The translations under genes were made by a program, and so were the position numbers. Shown in pieces: positions 56,182-64,000 of a stretch of DNA of 64,000 bases (positions are counted from its first letter, which is position 1; each line of letters starts with the position of its first letter). The DNA is from Cycas panzhihuaensis. Lineage: Eukaryota > Cycadophyta. Location of the stretch: the NCBI GenBank assembly GCA_023213395.1, contig CM041465.1:149675741-149739740 (forward strand). The letters are read 5' to 3'. The notes under the pieces were generated by a model that searched no databases, was not told the DNA's origin, and saw only the letters and a program-made list of their open reading frames with translations.

Positions 56182-56345
56182 ATGATGTCTTCAACTTAAT
56201 CCTTGTCTTCGATCTTGTAGTGATGTCTTTGCTACAGAATGATGTCTTCATCTTGATTTTCATCTTCAATTCTTTATTGATGCCTTTGTAAGATGATATC
56301 CTCAGCTTGATTTCTGTCTTCAATCCTATAGTGATGATGTTGGTG
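56182..56345 (-). repeat. Imperfect ~57 bp tandem repeat before the polypurine tract
   Basis: Three units start at 56182, 56239 and 56293 (shared ATGATGTCTTC and GTCTTCAAT-like phrases), periods 57 and 54. On the minus strand they give Lys/Thr-rich codons (KMKIKMKTSF), but they lie after the gag stop. Similar GAAGA-rich repeats precede the tract in other copia elements. Confidence 0.6.
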
Positions 56346-56458
56346 TAGCAGCTCTAGCAAGTGCAATCATGATTCTTCATTGTGCCTAGTCTAATCTGAT
56401 TTTGATGTAGATCTTGTAAACAACCATCTTCAATCACAACTTACCTGCCATCATTATC

Positions 56459-57277
56459 TTATATAAACTCTTGAACACTATGTACAACAATGATTTCTTC
56501 AACCTTAGGAGTGGAGTCTTGATCAACTTGCATACTCTTTGAACTTGAAACAATGTTCAAAGAAGAAATATCATTAAAACTTGAATCAATACTCAAAGTA
56601 GGTATATCATTGATATAAGACTTGTCCTTTATAGAACCATTAGATTCATATTCAATCTCTCTTGAAATCATGGTGTCATCTATATAAACCTTTATCAACT
56701 CATCACTTTCAATGTCTTTATTAGTAGTTGTAGTCTCATCAATGCATTCAACCATCGTTTCTTTACATTTAGTAGAAATATCATCAATACTCATACCTTC
56801 TTCATCTTGACATGTTGTTTCATCAGTGTTGATGATATTTTCTTCATTTGTTGTACCTATACCATAAACATAACTAGCCTTAATTGCCTTTTCAATCACT
56901 CGTTGTGTCTCTTTAGGGGTTTATTCAAATACTTCCTTTAGAAAATCCCAAGCTTCTTTAGTATTACTTACATGTAGAATCATAGGAATGACAAAATGGA
57001 ATCTGAAAGGAAGATCAACCTTATTGAATGCAACTCAAATCATAATGAATGCTTTTCTATCTTTCTTCTCAAGCATTTCTTTTTCTTCTTCATCCTTAGG
57101 GATATCATATTCATCAATAACAATCTTCTACAAACCTCTAGCTATGAATAAACATTTCATTTTAATTGTCCAAAAGAAGTAGTCTTCACCATTACACTTA
57201 GGTACTGGAAGAAACGAATCCCTTAAGTAATATTCATTTGTTTCAGGAGCATATCTAACCACATCATTATCCTCCAT
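56459..57277 (-). pseudogene. gag: Element E gag with acidic extension
   Basis: A single frame of 273 codons runs from ATG 57277 to a stop at 56459, interrupted by only about three stops in the first half. It reads MEDNDVVRYAPETNEYYL, FLPVPKCNGEDYFFWTIKMK (the copia gag DUF4219/UBN2 start), DEEEKEMLEKKDRKAFIMI and NTKEAWDFLKEVFE. The second half (56899-56459) is an intact Asp-, Glu-, Ser- and Thr-rich extension of 146 residues with no zinc knuckle. Plus-strand frames at 56988-57182 and 57363-57830 are not genes. Confidence 0.8.
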
Positions 57278-58722
57278 GATTGTAAATGTCATTTTCTAAC
57301 ACCATGTCCATTTTCTAATCAACAAATTCACCCATCAATCTCAACAAACTTTCTCATGTCTCATGTCCCTCATATCACTGACTTTATTATCATATCATTG
57401 CCTTATGCATCTTACATATTACCAAATAGTCACATACAAAGAATATCTGAAGTACTTTCTTCACCATAGAATCAAAGCTTATACTACATACATCTCACAA
57501 GAATCATGCATACCTCATGTCACTATTAAATCGCCAAGATACATTAAACTTCACTTAATTGCCCAAAACACAACTCATACCACAACATCACTCAACAAAG
57601 TTTGTTTCCCAATAACTCAGGTATCTTCAACAAAAGAAACTCATCCTTCTTTTTCCATTCAATCAATTAGAACACATCATCAAACATGCTTGATCTCATT
57701 CTTAACATTCCCAACAATTGCCCAATCTTGTCATGTAACCTCACATGCAACAAGCACCTCATTGCCTCAAATCACTATCTTTCTTACCCTCAAATTAGCT
57801 TTGTTATGCCCATCAAGTCCTTTCACATAAATCACATTCCATGGAGCACTTAATTGTCATATTCCATCCAACTCATTCATGCAAACACATGTACTATTGC
57901 TTCATCACCATACTATGCCATCATCACAATAGCTCTCTCATACTAACACATATAAGAAAGCACTCAAACTATCATTAAACAATCACCATCATGCATCTCA
58001 AATCACTAATAGAGTGCCAAGTATATTTACATCAACATGACTTAATATCATCTCATATTGCAATAATACTCTCCCAAGCACAACATATGTAAGGGAGCCT
58101 CAAATAATCACCTCATTACCATTGCCTCATTCATATCACTATATCAATATGAAACCCTTAAATTCCCAAAAATTTATTTCTAAAAATATGTATAACTCAA
58201 AAATACATAAAATATGGATGGAAATGATGGCCTCTGAAATACAATTCCAATGGTTTAGAAGAAATTGAATCCTGATATCTAGATTAAAAGTTATGTTCCT
58301 TTTAAGAATTTCACAATTAGGGTTTTTAGGGGCTGTAATAGTACCTTTTGATAAACTAAAAATAACTTTTTATTCTAAACTCTAATAAATCTCAAGCTAC
58401 ATTCATTAGAAAGAAAATTAAAAAATTCATAGAATAAAAAAAATTTGAGGTCATTTGGATACCTGTAGCCAAAGTTATGGCTCTTTGAAGTTGAGGTTGC
58501 AGATCTGTCCCAAAAATAAGGCGACGAAAAAAAAGTAGGCCGAAATTAATTCTACTGTAATTTTTGCACTTTCACCCTAAAATCTGTAGTGCAACCACTC
58601 AAATTTTATAGAACAATCTATTTCGTCTCAATTTTGCTATTACTTTTTAGAAATTTTAACATTATGGCACCTCCCAAATTACTACTCTAATACCGAACAA
58701 AAATACCTCTCTCAACGTGGAT
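57278..58722 (-). other. Element E leader, non-coding
   Basis: About 1.45 kb. The PBS-proximal part (58720-58140) matches the leader of the tandem array units on the opposite strand, with shared phrases such as TTCAAAGAGCCATAACTTTGG and TATCCAAATGACCT. The gag-proximal part is CA-rich. Confidence 0.7.
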
Positions 58723-58734
58723 GCTCTGATACCA
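58723..58734 (-). other. Element E primer-binding site
   Basis: Minus-strand TGGTATCAGAGC, a perfect tRNA-Met-type site, directly abutting the LTR. Confidence 0.9.
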
Positions 58735-58955
58735 TGTTAGAAAACATAACCTGCAATAAGATAATCACAAATAGAAATAAACACCTCCACAGGATTAAAT
58801 AGTTCCATTAAGGTACCTCAAATTGTATTAACAAAAGTCATTACAACAACATTCAATATGATACACTATATTGTGTATTTATAATATAAGTCATGATGGA
58901 AGAGTAGGACTCACTTGCATGTGGGACAAATCAAATGTGCATTAATATTCTAATA
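58735..58955 (-). repeat. Element E 5' LTR
   Basis: Matches the 3' LTR. The outer end reads TATTAG rather than TGTTGG, a single-base decay of the TG terminus plus one transition. Confidence 0.9.
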
Positions 58956-58960
58956 AGTGA
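58956..58960. repeat. Element E target-site duplication, right
   Basis: AGTGA, identical to 55890-55894. Confidence 0.85.
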
Positions 58961-59218
58961 GTAGTTCGTTCTCATTTTTTATTGAACAAAAACAAAACAA
59001 AAGATATAAAATAGACGATAGGCTCAAAGAGAAGTAGAATAACCTATGGATAGTCAGGTTAGATTTAACCATAGTCATCAATCATGTATAACTCTTGAAA
59101 TAAGTCAAATGACATTGATAGTAGTACAACAATGTGTAAATAGATACGAATAGACAAATGAGCTATTATTTTTTATAAACTCTCTGTTATTTTTAACAAA
59201 CTAACTAAAAAAAAAAAT
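58961..59218 (-). other. Copia D leader continuation
   Basis: Non-coding AT-rich sequence between element E and the tandem array, ending in an A-run. Assigned to copia D only because E's target duplication shows the flanks were once contiguous. Confidence 0.4.
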
Positions 59219-59456
59219 CCTTATAGCTCCTCTATTATATGATGTTACTCTTGTTATAATTATCCCACATGTATAAGTCTAATAGATAGGTAGCCTTAGT
59301 AACCCCATATATATGTATGTAATGTATGAGTAGGATGATTATGGTATATTTGTAATCTTATATTAATGGATATTCTTTGGAACTTTAGCTTTTATTTATC
59401 ATTTTCTCTTTCCATTTCTCTATGTTTATTGATTATAGGATTAGATTCATTACAAT
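59219..59456 (+). repeat. Array unit 1 LTR
   Basis: Matches the LTRs at 60979 and 62749 (shared TATATGATGTTA, CCCCATATATATGTATG, GGATATTCTTTGGAACTT). Its start is preceded by an A-run rather than a purine tract, so this is the left edge of the array. Confidence 0.8.
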
Positions 59457-60978
59457 TAATATTAGAGCAATGATCTGGGAGGTTCCAATAGGGGTTTGAA
59501 GGCATATTTGAGAGAATAAATGTTAAAATTTTTGAAAAGTAATAGAAAAATTAAGACAAGATAGCTTATCCTGCAAATTTTAAGTGATTGCACTATAGAT
59601 TTTGTAGTGACAGTACAAAAATTATAACTAAATTAATTTTGCCCTGTCTTTTATGTCACTGTATCTTTGGGACATATGTACTACCTCAATTTCAAAGAGC
59701 TATAACTTTGGCTACAAGTATCTAAATGATCTTAATTTTTTCTTTTCTTTTTTTTCAATTTACTTTCTAATAGAAGTAGTTTGAGGCTTATTAGAGTTTA
59801 GAGTAAAAAGTTATTAGCATTTTATTAGTACATACTATTGTAGTCCTAAAAAACCCTAGCAGTGAAATTCCTAAAAAGGTCATAACTTTTGATCTAATAT
59901 CAGAATTTAATTCTATCTAAACTGTTGGACTCATATTTTAGAGTTAGTCATTTTAATCTATATTTTATGTATTTTTTAGCTATATTTTTTTTAGAGATAA
60001 TTTTTTTAATTTTAGGGTCTTAAATTATACTTTTATTAGCCATTTAGACTTTATTCATAAAACCATTGCTTTTGAGGGCTAATATATATTTTTGTATCAA
60101 AATTTAGAGAAAACAGACTATAGACACCCCTAATCTCTCATACATCCATATTATCATGGGTATAACAAGGCCCATACCACACATCTTTAATAGAGATGGG
60201 ACTCTTTCTGTAGATGATGGGTTACAAATATGCATGAATATTTAGAAACACTTGATGATAACTACCAAAAAAATAAAGAGATAACTGAAGTTGAATCATT
60301 GTATCTACAAGGAGAGGCGACGTTTACCTTTGGTTTAAGGATTAGTATAGCACAACTAGTCCATTTAATATATTTTGCTAACTAGTAACAACTCTTCGTA
60401 TAAAATATAATGCTTCTTAGGGGAAAGAGATATAAAACCTTGACCAAGACAAACAATAATCTTATCAAACACTTGATAATTATAATTATAGTATGGGGCA
60501 AGGAATTCTCCCCACTCCACAAAGTCAATAACAAGAAAAATATGAAGAGGGAGAAAATGAATATCATGAGTAAGTAGTAGAAGTTGTTTACAATCCCACA
60601 CCACCAATCATACCCAAAGACAAAGAAGAAAATGCATCACCAATAATTGAAAGATAAACTAAAGTAGAACCATATCTGCATCCACATTATCAAGAAGCTT
60701 AGTGCAAAAAAACTTATTAGGCAAGGCACTTATCAACTACAAACACCAGGCAAGCATAATATTTGAGCATAAGTTTTCAATATTATAAATATTTAGAGTA
60801 TATCATATGACATTTAAGATGTATCAAAATTATCTTGGGCTAGATAGATCCCCATTCCATGTGTAGATTTTCTAATAACCTTTGTAAGAGCTATCAATTG
60901 GCTAATAATAATAGGAGGTGGTTACATGTATCCTTAAATCAGGATGCTTCGAGGGTGAAGCATTTTAGGTGGAAGGCA
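59457..60978 (+). pseudogene. Array unit 1 interior with gag fragment
   Basis: Decayed PBS (59457-59468), a leader of about 700 bases, then from about 60200 a gag fragment (HLDDNY, KNKEITEVESLYLQGEA). The first-part helices and L-x-L-x-G-x-A step resemble gypsy gag. The unit closes with GGGTGAAGCATTTTAGGTGGAAGGCA (end at 60978). The minus-strand frames at 60365-60607 are shadows. Confidence 0.6.
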
Positions 60979-61223
60979 TGTTATGATCCTCCACTATATG
61001 ATGTTATTCTTATTATAATTATCCTGCATATATAAGTCTAAGAGATGGGTAGCCTTAATATCCCCATATATATGTATGGAATGTATAACTGGGATGATCA
61101 TGGTGTATTTGTAATCTTATATTAATGAATATTCTTTGGAACTTCATATCATTCTTTATCTTTTATTTATCATCTTCTCTTTCTATTTCTCTATCTTTAT
61201 TAATTATAGGATTAGGTTCATCA
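60979..61223 (+). repeat. Array unit 2 LTR
   Basis: Starts TGTTATGATCC right after the purine tract of unit 1 and ends GGTTCA just before the PBS TGGTATCAGAGC at 61228-61239, which is perfect. Confidence 0.85.
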
Positions 61224-62748
61224 TAATTGGTATCAGAGCAACGATCTAAGAGGTACCATTAGGGGTTTGAAGACATATTCAAGAGAATAAACGTCAAAAT
61301 TTTTAAAAAGTAATGGTGAATTTAAGATGAAATGGATCATCCTGTAAATTTTAAGTGATTGCACTATAGATTTTGCAGTGAAAGTGTAAAATTATAGTTA
61401 AATTAATTTCATCTTTACTTTTATGTCATTATATTTTTGGGATAGATCTACTACCTCAACTTCAAAGAACTATAACTTTATCTATAAATATCTAAATGAC
61501 CTTAATTTTTTTTTTTAATTTGTGTGTCTTTAAATTTACTTTCCAATGGAAGTGGTTTGAGACTGATCAGAGTTTAGAGTAAAAAGTTATTAGCATTTTA
61601 TTAGTAAGTACTATTATAGTCCCTAGAAACCCTAACAATGAAATTCTTAAAAATGTCAACTTTTTATTTAAATATTAGAATTTAATTCTATATAAATCAT
61701 CAAAATCATATTTCAAAGGCTTTCATTTTAATTTATATTTTATGTATTTTTTAGTTATATTTTTTTAGAGATAACTTTTTTAATTTTAAGATTTCATATT
61801 GTACTTTTCTTAGCCATTAGACTTTGGTCATAAAACCATTACTTTTGAGAGCTAATATATATTTTTGTATCAAAATTAGGGTATAACAGGCTATAGACAC
61901 CCCTAATCTCTCCTACATCCATATTATTATGGGTATAACAAGGCTTATACTATGCATCTTGAATGTAGATTACACTCTTTCTATATATGATTGGGTTATA
62001 AATATATATGCATATTTACAAACACTTGATGATAACTACCACAAAATTAAAGAGATGACTAAAGTAGCCTCATTGAATCTATAAGGAGATGCTTACCATT
62101 GGTTTAAGGATTGGTATAGCACAACTGGTCCATTTAATATATTTTGTTGGCTAGTAACAACTCTACATATAAAATATAATGCTTCTTAGTAGAAAGAGAT
62201 ACAAAACCTTAAGTAAGACAAACAATAAGCTTGTCAAATACTTGAGAAGTATAATTATAATATGGGACAAGGTATTCTCCCTACTCCACAAAGTCAAGAA
62301 TAATAAAATAATGATGAAGGAGAAAATAAATATCATAAGTAAGTAGTAGAAGTTGTTTGTCATCCCACACCACCAACCATACCCAAGGATAAAGAAGGAA
62401 AGACATCACCAATAGTTGAAAGACAAACTAAAGTGAAACCATATCGGCATCCACATTATCAAGAGGCCCAACGCAATAAAACTTATCATGTAAAGCACTC
62501 ATAAACTACAAACACTAGGGAAACATAACATTCGAGCTTAAGGTTTCAACATTACAGATATCTAGAGTATATTATATGACATCCAAGGTGTATCAAAATC
62601 AACTTGGGATGGATAGATTCCCATCCCATGCGCAACTTCTCTAATAACCTTTGCAAGAACTATTGATTAAATAATAATAACAGGAGGTGGTTACATATAT
62701 TATTAAATTAGAATACTTCACGGGTGAAGTATTTTAGAAGGGAGGGCA
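61224..62748 (+). pseudogene. Array unit 2 interior with gag fragment
   Basis: Perfect PBS, a leader closely matching unit 1, and a gag fragment from about 61960 with the same motifs (KEMTKVASLNL-like). It ends with TTTTAGAAGGGAGGGCA before the next LTR. No pol sequence. Confidence 0.6.
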
Positions 62749-62993
62749 TTTTATGATCCTCCACTATATGATGTTATTCTTATTATAATTACCCCACATG
62801 CATAACTCTAAGAGATGGGTAGCCTTAATAACCCCATATATATGTATGAAATGTATGAGTGGGATGACCATGGTGTATTTGTAATCTTATGTTAATGAAT
62901 ATTCTTTGGAACTTCATCTCCTTCTTTATCTTTTATCTATAATTTTCTCTTTCTATTTCTCTATATTTATTGTTTATAGGATTAGGTTCATTA
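62749..62993 (+). repeat. Array unit 3 LTR
   Basis: Begins TTTTATGATCC (a decayed TGTTATG) after a purine tract and leads to PBS TGGTATCAAAGC at 62998-63009. Confidence 0.85.
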
Positions 62994-64000
62994 TAATTGG
63001 TATCAAAGCAATGATCTAGGAGGTATCGTTAGGGGTATAAAGGTATATTTGAGAGAACAAGCATTGAAATTTCTAAAAAGTAATGGAAAAATTGAGACAA
63101 AATGGGTCATCCTATTAATTTTGAGTGATTGTACTATAGATTTTATAGTGAAAGTATAAAAATTATATCTAAATTAATTTCACCCTACCTTTTACGTCAT
63201 CATATTTTTGGGATAGATCTACTACCTCAATTTCAAAGAGCCATAACTTTGGCTATAGATATCCAAATGACCTTAATTTTTCTTATTTTGTGTGTTTTTT
63301 AATTTACCTTCCAATGGAAGTGGTTTGAGACTAATCAAAGTTTAGAGTAAAAGGTTATTAGCATTTTATTAGTAAGTACTATTGTAGTCCATAGAAATCC
63401 TAACAATAAAATTCTTAAAAAGGTTATAATTTTTTATTTAAATATCAGAATTTAATTCCATCTAAACTATTAGAATCATATTTCAAAGGCTATCATTTTA
63501 ATCTATATTTTATGTATTTTTTATTTATATTTTGTTTAAAAATATTTTTTTTTATTTTAGGGTTTCATATTGTACTTTTCTTGGATATTTAGAATTTGGT
63601 CATAAAACCATTGCTCTTAAGGGCAAATATATATTTTTGTATCAAAGTTAGAGGATAACAAGCTATAAACACCCCTAATATCTCATATATCCATATTATT
63701 ATAGCTATAACAAGGCCTATACCATGCATATTTAATGTAGATGAGACTCTTTCTATAGATTATTGGGTTTTAAATATGCCTGTATATTTAGAAATACTTG
63801 ATGATAACTATTGTAAAAATAAAGAGATGACTAAAGTAGCCTCATTGTATCTACAAGCAGAGGCTTATCTTTGGTTGAAGAATTGGTATAGCAGAACTAG
63901 TCTATTTAATATATTTTTTTGGCTAGTAATAGCTCTTCGTATAAAATCTAATGCTTCTTGGTGGAAAGAGATACAAAACCTTGACTAAGATAAATAAAAA
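62994..64000 (+). pseudogene. Array unit 3 interior with the best-preserved gag fragment (cut by window edge)
   Basis: After PBS and leader, an open stretch 63776-63988 reads YLEILDDNYCKNKEMTKVASLYL, EAYLWLKNWYSRTS and SNASWWKEIQNLD. The Leu-x-Leu-x-x-x-Ala-x-x-Trp-x-x-x-Trp layout is that of Ty3/gypsy gag. The unit continues beyond the window. Confidence 0.65.

Larger units (their letters stand above)
55895..58955 (-). mobile_element. Element E: gag-only (TR-GAG-like) copia-type element
   Basis: A 3,061 bp element with LTRs of about 221 bp, a perfect PBS, a clear polypurine tract and an exact AGTGA target duplication. Inside are a long leader (58722-57278) and one gag gene; no protease, integrase, RT or RNase H can be seen. 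Non-autonomous elements with only gag have been described in plants as TR-GAG; they depend on enzymes of other elements. It is inserted in the leader of copia D. Confidence 0.85.
41666..59218 (-). mobile_element. Copia D, minus-strand Ty1/copia, interrupted twice
   Basis: Minus-strand order from the right: leader (59218-58961 and 55889-54345), gag, protease region, integrase, first part of RT (51690-51401), second part of RT (43160-42254), RNase H, polypurine tract and the beginning of a 3' LTR (41902 leftward). Copia C is inserted inside RT and element E inside the leader. No matching 5' LTR is visible; the tandem array at 59219 may have replaced or separated it. Confidence 0.65.
59219..64000 (+). 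mobile_element. Head-to-tail array of 1.77 kb gag-only LTR units
   Basis: Three consecutive units start at 59219, 60979 and 62749, each with LTR (about 240 bp), PBS, leader and a gypsy-gag-like fragment. Units 1 and 2 end in a purine tract followed directly by the next LTR. The PBS positions (59457, 61228, 62998) are 1,770-1,771 bases apart. No RT, integrase or protease is present. LTR-interior-LTR-interior structure is expected from unequal recombination between LTRs. The array runs off the right edge. Confidence 0.85.

Noticed and set aside
57363-57830. 155-codon plus-strand Ser/Thr/His-rich frame in element E
   Set aside because: Lies in the leader of a minus-strand element, has CA-rich low complexity and no domain.
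60365-60607. Leu/Phe-rich minus-strand frames with membrane-like character in the array
   Set aside because: They are opposite the gag fragment and recur at 62163-62363 as its shadow; the hydrophobicity comes from complementing Lys/Glu/Asn codons.
59219-64000. CRISPR-like or satellite array
   Set aside because: Unit length of 1.77 kb with LTR, PBS and gag content identifies retrotransposon units; no short repeat-spacer pattern.

Overview
This window reads as nuclear DNA of a land plant, very probably a seed plant with a large, heavily methylated, repeat-rich genome. Almost everything recognisable is LTR retrotransposon sequence of plant types: Ty1/copia, Ty3/gypsy chromovirus, a Ty3/gypsy element of Tat/Ogre type, and gag-only non-autonomous elements. 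Reading frames are broken mostly by TAG, TAA and TGA at positions where the family has CAG, CAA or CGA, the usual C-to-T decay of methylated plant repeats. I found no convincing host gene, tRNA, rRNA or CRISPR array. The species cannot be fixed from the sequence.

Layout, left to right. 1-1.93 kb: a minus-strand LTR with a small element nested in it. 5.58-6.71 kb: an LTR (family F) that itself holds a TRIM-like mini-element; a second F LTR lies at 32.92-33.46 kb. Between them is a plus-strand copia element (copia A: LTRs 7998-8311 and 30754-31066, gag-pol 10.5-14.8 kb). Copia A is split by a 15.5 kb Tat-type gypsy element (gypsy A, 15158-30632) with 2.6 kb LTRs and a perfect ATTCT target duplication. 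36.25-41.46 kb: a chromodomain gypsy element (gypsy B) flanked on both sides by the same 205 bp. 41.7-59.2 kb: minus-strand copia D, whose RT is interrupted by minus-strand copia C (43162-51400) and whose leader is interrupted by a gag-only element E (55895-58955, TSD AGTGA). 59.22 kb to the end: a head-to-tail array of 1.77 kb units, each LTR + leader + gag fragment.

The most interesting object is inside gypsy A. Downstream of the sense gag-pro-RT-RNaseH-integrase frame and upstream of a second, separate RNase H domain sits an antisense, multi-exon gene (about 24075-26665, minus). It has a plant mobile domain (PMD-like) exon, an acidic Gly/Ala-rich segment and a coiled-coil C-terminus. Its GT-AG introns join in phase. 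Introns can persist in a retrotransposon only if they lie antisense to the genomic RNA, so this looks like a captured or co-evolved accessory gene carried by the element.

Other points worth attention: three compensatory base-pair changes in a hairpin shared by the two LTRs of gypsy A; the 205 bp duplication flanking gypsy B, laid out like an enormous target-site duplication; the tandem array; and a 5' leader of several hundred bases shared by element E and the array units although their LTRs and gag genes are unrelated. All domain calls come from reading motifs by eye. No database search or alignment was run.
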